NCBI RefSeq assembly: GCF_019021925.1
Contig: NZ_CP058990.1
Span: 736,001-800,000 of the forward strand
From: Cellulophaga sp. HaHaR_3_176
GTDB lineage: Bacteria; Bacteroidota; Bacteroidia; Flavobacteriales; Flavobacteriaceae
DNA length: 64,000 nt
Direction of reading: 5' to 3'
Every line of letters begins with the position of its first letter. Positions within the stretch are counted from its first letter, which is position 1. Of the stretch, positions 1-8,441 are shown piece by piece. The notes beneath the pieces were generated by a model. That model saw nothing but the letters and a program-made list of their open reading frames with translations. It ran no database searches and was not told the DNA's origin. The position numbers and the translations under genes are program-made.

Positions 1-265
1 AACCGACTATAGCACCTGAAATTATTGCTGCTGGAAAATTTTGTTCTTTTCTTAAATTTTCAACAACAGCTTCTGGTAAAGCAGGAATTATCTCTTCTTG
101 ATCTTCAGGTACTCGTTCTTTAACTGTTTCATCGTGTGTGTATGAAATACAAGTTGGGTCAAAATCAGCAACTCGATCAGTGAGAGTACACAACATACCT
201 TGTTGCATATCTAACTTTCGATTGGTACATTTTTTGCAAAAAACTAAATGTTCTTCTCTTGTCAT
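1..265 (-). CDS. Zinc-ribbon-headed membrane protein, truncated by left window edge
   Basis: An open frame of 88 codons begins at an ATG at 263-265 and runs off the left edge. The N-terminus contains FCKKCTNRKLD, a CxxC knuckle, with two more cysteines about 18 and 32 residues further on, so a small zinc ribbon is likely. An acidic linker follows, and the last visible residues (FPAAIISGAIVG) start a hydrophobic stretch, suggesting that the missing half is membrane-embedded. Proteins with this head and a membrane tail are common in Flavobacteriaceae; I know of no assigned function. The family resemblance is from memory; the open frame and cysteines are directly visible. Confidence 0.75.
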   Translation of the reverse strand, partial: MTREEHLVFCKKCTNRKLDMQQGMLCTLTDRVADFDPTCISYTHDETVKERVPEDQEEIIPALPEAVVENLRKEQNFPAAIISGAIVG

Positions 266-364
266 TGTGGTGGTTTTATGGTGTTATTTAAATGTTTTAA
301 AAATTTGAAAATAACTATTAATTTCTGTAAAATAACTTATTTTCTATATGTTTTTGTTTTTTTC

Positions 365-378
365 GTTGACAGGCAGTA
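365..378 (-). other. Cassette-type inverse core (TACTGC...CAAC)
   Basis: On the minus strand, just after the end of the broken gene at 385-766, the sequence reads TACTGCCTGTCAAC. The same frame, TACTGC followed by a short variable part and CAAC, occurs after two other accessory genes (17881-17890 and 21315-21324 on the plus-strand map). I found no matching 5' partner upstream of the broken gene, so this is an orphan half-site at best. Confidence 0.4.
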
Positions 379-384
379 CTTATA

Positions 385-766
385 CTAGCTAATTATTTCA
401 ATATAAATTTCTTTTAATTTAAGTGATTCTGTGATTTCCTCGAAAGTACTTTTCTGCTTTTCCGTATTTTTCTTTTTAGGCCAAATGTGAAACCCTCCTT
501 TCATTTTAGAACCAAATTCCATTTTCATCAATATCACCAAAATAGGATATGGAATGACTTGAGTATGTTTTCACTAGTTGAATCTTAAAGTTTTCAAGGC
601 TGTAGTTTCCACTCCATTTAAAAGGCGCTACATCATCTATACCTGACCCGTTTACTTTTCCGTTTTTGAAAAGTAATTCAATAGCCATTTTATGTTGTTT
701 GGGCGAGTTTTGAAAGCAATAAAAGCCTTCCCATTTTCCACTAGGCAATAGTTCATGTGACTCCAT
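385..766 (-). pseudogene. Small hypothetical protein, interrupted by a frameshift
   Basis: An 86-codon frame starts at 766 (MESHELLPSGKWEGFY) and stops at 506 right after DIDENGIWF. A second frame, displaced by one base, overlaps it at 522 and continues for 45 codons through SKMKGGFHIWPKK to a TAG at 385. In flavobacterial relatives that I recall, the GDIDENGIW part is followed in the same chain by a GGFHIWP tail, so the two pieces look like one gene of about 125 codons broken by a single indel near 508-520. A sequencing error gives the same picture. Function is unknown; the GKWEGFY, GSGIDDV and GDIDENG pattern suggests a small beta-rich domain. No promoter is evident. Confidence 0.6.
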
Positions 767-859
767 AATAGCGTAAGATTATAGGTTTTATAAAGTATAA
801 ACTATTTTATCTGTTTTATATTTTTTTTAATAAGAATATAATTAATGAAAATACCTTGA

Positions 860-1951
860 TTATGAGTTTATTTCACGATCAATCGCTTTTCGATCTACAG
901 GAGTAAGGTACTGTTTAGCAATTCTATTTTCTGGATTTTTATCAAACGTGTATAGTGTGATAAGGAAAAACCATTCTAGAGGTTTCATTAGAACATATAC
1001 GATATCAGAAACAATTTTTAAATTAAAAACCTCATAGTAACGATGTATAAAATTACCAACCTTGTTATAGTTTCTTCTGATGAAATTATGTGTTTTTGGT
1101 AGTTTATCTTGTATCAGTTCTTCAAAAGCATTTGAAATTAAAAGCTGTCGGTTACACATTATTTTCTTTCCACCACGTTCTCCTAAACGCTCTGGATTTA
1201 CTATGTTTTTATGCCCATTTGCGGCCACAGAGCATAAAAAATGTCCACCACATTGTACATTCTCACACATATAATCTAACTGAGAGAAACCATGCTTGTA
1301 TGTGTCTGTAAAAGCTCTAATAACAGAATCTGGTTTTTGACCAAACAACATTAAAAAACCTGATACAACAATCATAATCGGTAAACATAATACAAGTAAA
1401 ATAGGAATTTTAACGAAAAGCTTTGAGTTCAATAATTGCCACGAAAATTGCTCTATTTGAGATAAAGAATCATAATCAAAAGTCAGACTATAGGATGTTA
1501 TTTTTTGCTGATTTTTAATTAATTCTAGTATAAATAATAGTATAATTGGAATATTAAAAATGAATAAAATTTCATTTACCTGAATGGCTATAAAAATATT
1601 TAGTATAATTCCGCCTAGCAATATTGAGTTTATCAGTGTTTCAACAATGGGACTAACTAAGGTTTTTTTAAATGTTGAAATGAAGTAGGCAAGTATATTT
1701 ATACCGATTAAAGTATATATTGTTAGTTTATGTTCTGGCGAAAAAGTAGCACTATCACTACAGCAATCATTTGTACCAAAATCAGCTGCAATCAAATAAA
1801 ATAGTGGTAAACCCAGAACTAACACGATATCTAAAATGATATTGATTCCACGGTTGTAAAGTCTTTTTTTACGAAATAGAAAAGCAATAAAATCTATAAA
1901 TACTAATAGTATTGGTATTGCAAGAAATAAAATTATAATAGGCATTTGCAT
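860..1951 (-). CDS. Polytopic membrane protein, probably DUF6688 family
   Basis: The 363-residue product has about six hydrophobic segments in its first 205 residues (about 4-27, 37-57, 76-93, 105-125, 128-145 and 180-203). A soluble part follows with cysteines in CENVQCGGHFLC and a charged C-terminus (DRKAIDREINS). The layout and the LTPVDRKAIDRE ending fit the uncharacterised DUF6688 proteins of Bacteroidota as I remember them, a recognition I cannot verify here. It starts 10 bases after the stop of the Hint-domain gene, so it is almost certainly the last gene of the same operon. By context it could be a membrane partner or immunity protein for the secreted Hint protein; that is inference only. 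Confidence 0.7.
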   Translation of the reverse strand: MQMPIIILFLAIPILLVFIDFIAFLFRKKRLYNRGINIILDIVLVLGLPLFYLIAADFGTNDCCSDSATFSPEHKLTIYTLIGINILAYFISTFKKTLVSPIVETLINSILLGGIILNIFIAIQVNEILFIFNIPIILLFILELIKNQQKITSYSLTFDYDSLSQIEQFSWQLLNSKLFVKIPILLVLCLPIMIVVSGFLMLFGQKPDSVIRAFTDTYKHGFSQLDYMCENVQCGGHFLCSVAANGHKNIVNPERLGERGGKKIMCNRQLLISNAFEELIQDKLPKTHNFIRRNYNKVGNFIHRYYEVFNLKIVSDIVYVLMKPLEWFFLITLYTFDKNPENRIAKQYLTPVDRKAIDREINS

Positions 1952-1961
1952 GGTTTAGTAA

Positions 1962-3212
1962 TTATAGACTATGTTTTGAGCACTTTTTTCGCTTACGCAG
2001 CTTTTCAATACCTGTTAGTATTCCGTTTGCAATAAACGTATTGTTTTTACTTAGGTTTACAATGGTATATGTTTTTTGCTCTGCTTCAATTTCTGTAATT
2101 TTCACAACTTCATGTATGGCATCTACCGTTTTTATTTTACTTCCTATTTGTAATTGGGCAACGTCTGAAATTTCGTAATCAATTTCTGTTTTTATTGGGT
2201 TATTTGATGCCCACTGCGTATTACTAGATAAAAAAGGGTGATCCCTAGTGCATGTAATATGCGTACCGTTTGATAGGTCAATTTTAATAAGGTTGTTATG
2301 AATAGGGCTTGCCAGTTCTTTAACAATAGAAATTTCTGTTTCTTGGGTTTCTTGATTGTAAGATAAAATAGCATCACCAAGTTGTACCTTTTCAATAGCT
2401 TTTAGGCTATTATCACCCATTGTTATTTGCGTTCCCTTAACTAAACAATGTACATCTAAACCATCAAAATATATTTCGGTAATAACAGTATCGTCATATA
2501 AATCACCTTTATAAACTGATAGAATTTCAAAGTTAATCGTCCAATTATCTTTTTCAGTAAGCTGATCAAGGTTGGCTCTATCAGCATTACCAAGTGGCTT
2601 TTTTAATGTAATTACATGTTCAGCATAAACATCTTCAAATTCAATAATAGTATAAGGCTCATTATTTACATACATTTTCAAAGTCTTTACACGCGAATTT
2701 TCTTTCCAATGTTTTTTTGATTTAATATACCCGTTAGCTATTAATACAGATGTAATTCTGGGGTGATTAGCAGGGAAATTAAAAGCTATTGTTTCTCCAA
2801 TTCCATAACCACTTTTACCTTCGACCCATGCTGTTTGGTAATCTAAATCTTTTAAATTTTCAGCAGCATAATTGGTAACCTTATTAGCCGAAAGTACAGA
2901 CGATGTTTTTATAGTATACCCGCCAGCACCACAATACCAGCTACAACCTCCACCTTCAATTTCCCACATACTGCTAAATGTTTCGCCATATTTTTCAAAA
3001 AGCTTCATTTCTTTAGCCGTAAAATCGTTCATTTTTCTTTTACCACTATCAATATCGGCATACAGTTGGTTTCTAATTTTCCAATCGTTTTGTATTTCAA
3101 TACCAAAATCGTATTTTTTACCCAGAGTAGGGTGTATGGTTTGTATATCTTGCGAAAATGAATTTGCAGTGTAAATGAATACGATAAGTGCAAGTAAAAA
3201 TTTCATATGCAT
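1962..3212 (-). CDS. Secreted NADase-type glycan-binding/Hint (intein-like) protein
   Basis: The protein has 416 residues. A signal peptide (about 1-20, ending NSFSQ) leads to a beta-sandwich domain at about 85-250. Its LDYQTAWVEGKSGYGIGE and IANGYIKS motifs are typical of the NADase-type glycan-binding (discoidin-like) domain. A Hint domain fills about 255-400: the splice-type cysteine is C256 in HCLVKGTQI, the block-B histidine is H325 in CTRDHPF, and the terminal strand is TFIANGILTG at 392-401. Inteins normally end in HN before a Cys or Ser; here TG stands in that place, so full splicing is unlikely, while N-terminal cleavage at C256 remains possible. A basic tail (KLRKRKKCSKHSL) follows. 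It lies 12 bases after the M23 gene and 10 before the membrane protein. Confidence 0.85.
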   Translation of the reverse strand: MHMKFLLALIVFIYTANSFSQDIQTIHPTLGKKYDFGIEIQNDWKIRNQLYADIDSGKRKMNDFTAKEMKLFEKYGETFSSMWEIEGGGCSWYCGAGGYTIKTSSVLSANKVTNYAAENLKDLDYQTAWVEGKSGYGIGETIAFNFPANHPRITSVLIANGYIKSKKHWKENSRVKTLKMYVNNEPYTIIEFEDVYAEHVITLKKPLGNADRANLDQLTEKDNWTINFEILSVYKGDLYDDTVITEIYFDGLDVHCLVKGTQITMGDNSLKAIEKVQLGDAILSYNQETQETEISIVKELASPIHNNLIKIDLSNGTHITCTRDHPFLSSNTQWASNNPIKTEIDYEISDVAQLQIGSKIKTVDAIHEVVKITEIEAEQKTYTIVNLSKNNTFIANGILTGIEKLRKRKKCSKHSL

Positions 3213-3224
3213 TTAATTATTTTT

Positions 3225-3812
3225 TTACTTCCTATTATTTTTTATGTATTCAGTTGGGTTCAAGTAGCCTTCTGTATTAGATGAATAACCACCACCAACA
3301 GGCATACCAATAGTACTTCTAAGTTCTAAATGTAAATGGGCTAAGTATTGACCATCGTTATTACCTATAGTTCCGATTTGTTGCCCTTTAGTAACATAAT
3401 CTTTTTCTTTTACATAGATGGTGTCACAATGCGCATAAAGTGATTCTACGAGGTCGTTTTCATTATTATGATGCACAACTCTGATAATATTTCCCCAACC
3501 ACCTTGTATATTTTCAGCAAAAGAAACATACCCATTTGCAATAGCAAAAATAGGATCTCCTAAATCAGAATCTCCACCAGTTACTGCATTCCAATCTTCT
3601 CCTAAATGTTCATTTTCTGTAAATTTTTGTGCGTTGTAATATCCTTTCGAATCAGGCTTGCCAACAGGAAAATCGTATCCATTAGTACATAAAAAAGTAT
3701 CTTTTTTTATAACTTTTACTTCAGCTTTGCTTAAAATTTTAGGTTCTGTTTTTTGCTTACAACTTAAAACAGTAAGTATAATTAATAAAGTGAAAATGTT
3801 ATTTTTCATCAT
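3225..3812 (-). CDS. M23-family metallopeptidase lipoprotein
   Basis: This is a 195-residue lipoprotein: the signal sequence ends in LTVLSC with the lipidated cysteine at position 18. The LytM/M23 zinc ligands are visible as H69 and D73 (EHLGEDWN) and H160 in AHLHLE; H127 (YAHCD) and H158 are the other catalytic-site histidines. The domain is complete, so an active peptidoglycan-crosslink endopeptidase anchored in the cell envelope is expected. It is the second gene of the operon, 41 bases after the DUF2314 gene and 12 before the Hint gene. Either of two adjacent ATGs (3812, 3809) may be used. The family is certain; its role beside the Hint protein is not. Confidence 0.9.
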   Translation of the reverse strand: MMKNNIFTLLIILTVLSCKQKTEPKILSKAEVKVIKKDTFLCTNGYDFPVGKPDSKGYYNAQKFTENEHLGEDWNAVTGGDSDLGDPIFAIANGYVSFAENIQGGWGNIIRVVHHNNENDLVESLYAHCDTIYVKEKDYVTKGQQIGTIGNNDGQYLAHLHLELRSTIGMPVGGGYSSNTEGYLNPTEYIKNNRK

Positions 3813-3853
3813 TAGGTTTTATCTACAGAGATATTAAAAGTAAAAGATACTCA

Positions 3854-4729
3854 TTAATCAACAAGACCCAAAACCTTCCATTGGTTATCAATTTTAAAAG
3901 TATTCATTTTTTGTGAAGATTTTCCACCATCAGGGTATAGGCAAATTTCTGTAATAATGTACTGATCATCAGAAACTTTATCTCTCAAAAAAGCTCTTTT
4001 AAGGCCAGCGAATTTTGGCATACCATGCTCTTGCATGTTTTTAATGTATGATAGTTTTAAAACTTCAGCCGTTTTTGTAATAATAGACTCATCTAATTCT
4101 ATTTTATTCATTTTCTGAAGTATAAATTCAGCTTCTTTATAAAAATCTTTACAGTCCATTGCGGCCTCTAAGTCATCATTATCATAAGCCTCTTCTAAAG
4201 CAAGTATAGCACCTTCAGGAGTTTCAAGGTTTGGCCTAAAATAGTCTTCACCTTCATCAACCAACATACCGCCTAAATTTTTATCAAAATCAACTAAACC
4301 ACTACCTTCTAAACCGTCTCTAATTGCTCTAATGGTATAACCGCCAATAAGCTTCCCATTTTCAATAATCATCCAATCTGATACATGCTCTTTGGTAATG
4401 CCTATTTTTTCATCAATAGAAACATTTTTAACATCAATAGGTTCGTTACCTACAATACCAAATATATTACCATCTTCATCAAAACTAGATTCTCGCAACC
4501 AAATATGTTCTGTTTTACCATTATCTTCTATTCTAGCTTTTATAGAAAAATACTCTTGGCCATCTTTAGGGTTTGTTAAGCACGTTTCAAAATAATGAAG
4601 TGTTAGTCTAGCTTTTTCCATAGCCCAATTAAGTCTTTCATTTTCATTCGGCATATTGTAAACATCAGGATTTCCTTCTCTTTTAACGATATTTTTTTTC
4701 TTGCCGAACAACTTATCAAATAGTCCCAT
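3854..4729 (-). CDS. DUF2314 domain protein
   Basis: The 291-residue soluble protein opens with MGLFDKLFGKKK, a short basic amphipathic start. Residues about 45-145 match DUF2314 (YegJ-like): YFSIKARIEDNGKTEHIWL, then the IFGIVGNEP, ISDWM-like (VSDWMIIENGKLIGGYT) and IRAIRDG motifs. The second half is helical and acidic and ends in a small beta domain; I do not recognise it. The gene is first in the four-gene operon and preceded by a 46-base AT-rich gap to sbcC. DUF2314 domains often occur among immunity-like proteins, which suits this neighbourhood, but no activity can be assigned. Confidence 0.75.
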   Translation of the reverse strand: MGLFDKLFGKKKNIVKREGNPDVYNMPNENERLNWAMEKARLTLHYFETCLTNPKDGQEYFSIKARIEDNGKTEHIWLRESSFDEDGNIFGIVGNEPIDVKNVSIDEKIGITKEHVSDWMIIENGKLIGGYTIRAIRDGLEGSGLVDFDKNLGGMLVDEGEDYFRPNLETPEGAILALEEAYDNDDLEAAMDCKDFYKEAEFILQKMNKIELDESIITKTAEVLKLSYIKNMQEHGMPKFAGLKRAFLRDKVSDDQYIITEICLYPDGGKSSQKMNTFKIDNQWKVLGLVD

Positions 4730-4775
4730 ATTTTGTTTTTATAATTTTATTTTAAATTAAAGCCTTGTTTTTTAG

Positions 4776-7700
4776 TTATGATATTTCAACAACACTTACG
4801 CCATTATTTTTTTTAATAATTTGAATTTGAGTAGAAATTCGTTCTTTTAAATTTTCTACGTGAGATATAATACCAATCATTTTACCTTGAGATTGTAAAG
4901 TTTCTAAAGTTGAAATAACAGTTTCTAAGGTGTTCTTATCTAAAGTACCAAAGCCTTCATCAATAAATAAAGAATCAATTTTTACATTTTTACTCGCTAA
5001 ATCAGACAATCCTAAAGCTAAAGCTAAACTGATAATAAATTTTTCACCACCGCTTGAGGTATCTACTAGCCGTACTTGATCAGTTTGGTAATGGTCAATT
5101 AAATTAAAATTAAGTTCTTCTTTTGGTTTATACTCTTTTTCAATTTTAAGTGAGTAACGCTTGTTTAATTGGTATAAATGCACATTAGCAAGGTCTAATA
5201 ATTGTTTTAAAGTTAAACGTTGTACGTATGTATTAAAGGCATCTTTTGAGTTTCCTATAATTTTAAAAAGTTCTCTCCAAATACTGCAAGTTGCTTCTTG
5301 TGCCTCAATTTTTGTATAAATTTCTTTATTCCGATCTCTAATTTCTTGATCTTTTTTAAAGGTTTGTATGATTTCACCTTTTTCCGATAACAATGTTTTA
5401 TTTTTTAAATTTAAATTTTCTAAGGTTAATTTTCCAACCGACTCCGTAACTTCAAAGGTTTTAGATTTTAGTAAATCCTCTTTAGTTTTTTCGTTCGATT
5501 CTCGGTAAGCTTTTAAACGGAGTTGTTTTTCTTTTATTGCTTCTTTATTTTTTGTGAATCTAACCACATCTTCATCTGGCAATATTGCTTTTTGAACAGC
5601 TTCTCTTTTATCAAATTCACTTTTATATAATTGATTTTCAAAGGTTGTGTTTAACTTTTTATACTTGTCTTTTAAAACAAATAGTTCCTTTTTATTTTCA
5701 ATTTTTAAAGCTTCTTTTTTGTTTTGTAAATCTAAAAACTCCTGGCGTTTAAGTTTACTTAGTTCCGATTTCTTAGCTAAAGCTATTCGCTCGGTTTGCA
5801 AAAGCTCTCGCTTACGCTCTACAGAAATAGCAATAGGTAAAATAGCTTCGCGTTCTGTTTTTAATTGTTCTATTATAGGCGTGCTTGCCTTTATAGTTTG
5901 TGTGTAATCTTTTTTTGCAGCAAGCTGTGTTTCTAGTTTTTCTCTATTGTTTTCTAACTTAGTATTTACAACTGTTACTCCCGATTTTAATAAGTTTAAA
6001 TTCTTTTCTGTTGTATTAAAATTGGTAATTAAACCTTTGAGTTTTTCAATAAACTCATTACTGTCTTGTATTGATGGTAATTGATAATTAAACTCAGATA
6101 GTTTTGTTTTTAACGCTGTTTCTAAATTGTTATAGGTTTCCTGTAAAATAATAATAAGCTTTTGTTTTTCAGTAATGTCTTTACTGCTATTTTTATTCTT
6201 TTCAACAAGCGTAGCTTCCAATGTTTTAATTTTATTAAGCACCTCACTTTGTGCTTTAAAAGTATCAGTTAATGTATTTTTAACCTCTTGTAATTGTTGC
6301 GCTACTTTTAATTTTTCATCTAACAATAAAATATTCTGTGTTACTTTTTTAACCTCAATTTCAATCTGAGCTGTATTTGATAATTCGCAATCAATATTTA
6401 ATTGTTTAGCCGCTTCTTTTAACGCCTTTATTTCATCATTAATTAAACCATTGCGTTGCTTCAAACCTTCAATAGTTGTAAGCAGTGCGACTTCTTTTTT
6501 ATCTAATTCATTTTGTGATACAATTAAATTTTGAAGTTTTTCTTTTCGTTTTTGAAGTTCTAATTCCGATTTAGAAACACTAATAGAAACTAAATTTTTG
6601 GTAAACGGATGCTCTAGTGAACCGCACAAACCACAAGGTGTTCCATCAGTTAAATTTTGACGATCAGCTTCATATTTAGAAATACTTTTCTCTAAGTTTA
6701 AAATTCTATCGGCATCTGCAACTGCTTTTTCTTGAGCTTCAATTTGTTGCTTTATCGCTTCAATTTGCTTGTTACCAAGTTGTAATGATGTTGAAAGTGT
6801 TTTTTGCTTCGCTAATAAATCAGTTTGTTCCTTTTCAATTTTAAATATTTGTTCAGAAAGCGTTTTAAATTGTTTCCAATTAGTTTCTGTAACCGATAAT
6901 CTACCTTTAGCAGCTAATACATCCGTTAAATTATTTTTAGATAATTTTAAAGTAACCTCGTCAAGTTCTTTTTCTGTTTGTTCAATTTCAACAGTTTTGG
7001 CTTTCAGTAATTTATTTCCTTCTTTTAAACGAGCTTCTGTTTTTTCGACTTCTTCTGTTTTTAACGAAACAAAATCTAGAACTTCTTTTAAACGTTCTTT
7101 TTTAGCTTTTAAAGCAGCTAATTCACTCGCCCAATTAGAGATTTGTAAATCAACATCTTTCAAAAATTTATGTTCAGAAATAAAATCTTCATCTATTTTT
7201 ATCTTAGCCTCAGTATTTTTTAAATCTTTATTGAATTGTATCTGTTCTTGATGCGAAACTTGAATTTGTTTGTCTAAATTATGTAGCTCTAAGGTTATTT
7301 TTTGTTTATTTTCAATTTCATTTTTAAGGTTGCCATCTAGGTTATTAATAACATCAAACTTTGGTAGCCAAGCTGTAAACTCTTTGTCTGCGGCATTTAA
7401 CAACTCCGTTTCTTTCTGAGTTTGTATACTTAATTTTTCAATCTCTGGTTTTAAGGTTTTAAGTTCTTCTTCTAATAACTGTAGCTGTTTAGATTTATCA
7501 GCAGACTCTTGTTCTGTTCTGTTTAAATTCTGAAGAAGTTCTTTAAAAGGTGCTGCTTTTTCATTTAAATCTAATCGTTCTAGTTCTTCTTTATGTTTTT
7601 CAATGAACAGGTTTATATCTTTAGATTCTAGTTCTAATTTTTCCGACTCATCATTTATTTTCTGAAATTTACCATACCATTCTACAATAGTTTGAGTGGT

Positions 7701-8429
7701 TTTAATCTCTTTTTCAATCTTTAAAATCTCGGCATCAAGTATTTTATCTTTCTCCGTTAATTCAATTTTAGCTTCTTCAGTTAAAATATCATCAGAATTA
7801 ATTTTAGATTGAATTTCTTTAAGTGTATTTTCTTCTTTAGCTTTTCGCTCTAAAATACCTTGACCAATTTTTTTATAAATCTCTTCGCCAGTAATTTGCT
7901 CTAACAATTTACCTTTATCAGGACCTTTAGCAATTAAAAACGAAGCAAATTCTCCTTGCGCCAGCATAACAGATCTTAAAAACTGATTATAATCTAATTG
8001 CGTAACATCAATTATTTTGGTAATCAATTCTCTTTTTTGATTTGCTAAAGTAACATCAGTAGTTAAGTTTTTTAAACTAACCTCTTCTTTAGCATTTTTA
8101 TATTCTTTACCATTTTTATCAGCTATGCGAATACCCCAAAAAGCTTCGTAAATTACATTGTTATTCTCAAAAGTTACTCTACTAAAAGCATCAGGAGCAC
8201 CATGGCTAATTACATTAAGTAATGTTCCCTTTGTATTATTAAAACGAGGTACACTATGGTATAAAGCAATTGTTATTGCATCTAAAATTGTTGTTTTTCC
8301 TGCACCAGTAGAACCTGTAATGGCATATAAACCAACATCTTTAAATTGATTACTTTCAAAATCGATAACAATAGGTGTATCCGATTTTAATGAATTTATG
8401 TTCTGTAATTCTATTTTCAAAATTTTCAT
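4776..8429 (-). CDS. sbcC: Exonuclease subunit SbcC (Rad50-like ATPase)
   Basis: The 1217-residue SMC-family ATPase partners SbcD in double-strand-end and hairpin processing. The Walker A loop is GSTGAGKT at 39-46. Long coiled coils run on both sides of a zinc hook, CGLC at 599-602. The ABC signature (SSGGEKFIISLAL) and Walker B (SLFIDEGFGTLD) lie near the C-terminus. Length and order match SbcC/Rad50 in full. The gene begins 12 bases after sbcD, so the two are co-transcribed. The coding strand is very rich in Lys and Glu, as expected for coiled coils, which explains the long but meaningless antisense frames inside it. Confidence 0.97.
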   Translation of the reverse strand: MKILKIELQNINSLKSDTPIVIDFESNQFKDVGLYAITGSTGAGKTTILDAITIALYHSVPRFNNTKGTLLNVISHGAPDAFSRVTFENNNVIYEAFWGIRIADKNGKEYKNAKEEVSLKNLTTDVTLANQKRELITKIIDVTQLDYNQFLRSVMLAQGEFASFLIAKGPDKGKLLEQITGEEIYKKIGQGILERKAKEENTLKEIQSKINSDDILTEEAKIELTEKDKILDAEILKIEKEIKTTQTIVEWYGKFQKINDESEKLELESKDINLFIEKHKEELERLDLNEKAAPFKELLQNLNRTEQESADKSKQLQLLEEELKTLKPEIEKLSIQTQKETELLNAADKEFTAWLPKFDVINNLDGNLKNEIENKQKITLELHNLDKQIQVSHQEQIQFNKDLKNTEAKIKIDEDFISEHKFLKDVDLQISNWASELAALKAKKERLKEVLDFVSLKTEEVEKTEARLKEGNKLLKAKTVEIEQTEKELDEVTLKLSKNNLTDVLAAKGRLSVTETNWKQFKTLSEQIFKIEKEQTDLLAKQKTLSTSLQLGNKQIEAIKQQIEAQEKAVADADRILNLEKSISKYEADRQNLTDGTPCGLCGSLEHPFTKNLVSISVSKSELELQKRKEKLQNLIVSQNELDKKEVALLTTIEGLKQRNGLINDEIKALKEAAKQLNIDCELSNTAQIEIEVKKVTQNILLLDEKLKVAQQLQEVKNTLTDTFKAQSEVLNKIKTLEATLVEKNKNSSKDITEKQKLIIILQETYNNLETALKTKLSEFNYQLPSIQDSNEFIEKLKGLITNFNTTEKNLNLLKSGVTVVNTKLENNREKLETQLAAKKDYTQTIKASTPIIEQLKTEREAILPIAISVERKRELLQTERIALAKKSELSKLKRQEFLDLQNKKEALKIENKKELFVLKDKYKKLNTTFENQLYKSEFDKREAVQKAILPDEDVVRFTKNKEAIKEKQLRLKAYRESNEKTKEDLLKSKTFEVTESVGKLTLENLNLKNKTLLSEKGEIIQTFKKDQEIRDRNKEIYTKIEAQEATCSIWRELFKIIGNSKDAFNTYVQRLTLKQLLDLANVHLYQLNKRYSLKIEKEYKPKEELNFNLIDHYQTDQVRLVDTSSGGEKFIISLALALGLSDLASKNVKIDSLFIDEGFGTLDKNTLETVISTLETLQSQGKMIGIISHVENLKERISTQIQIIKKNNGVSVVEIS

Positions 8430-8441
8430 AACAGACTGCCT

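Noticed and set aside
1080..1311. Plus-strand frames opposite the cysteine-rich part of the DUF6688-like gene
   Set aside because: Overlapping, mutually out of frame and without a promoter or family resemblance; shadows of the real gene.
6769..7251. 160-codon frame on the plus strand inside sbcC
   Set aside because: It mirrors the Lys/Glu-rich coiled coil (giving Ser/Phe/Leu-rich nonsense) and has no independent support.
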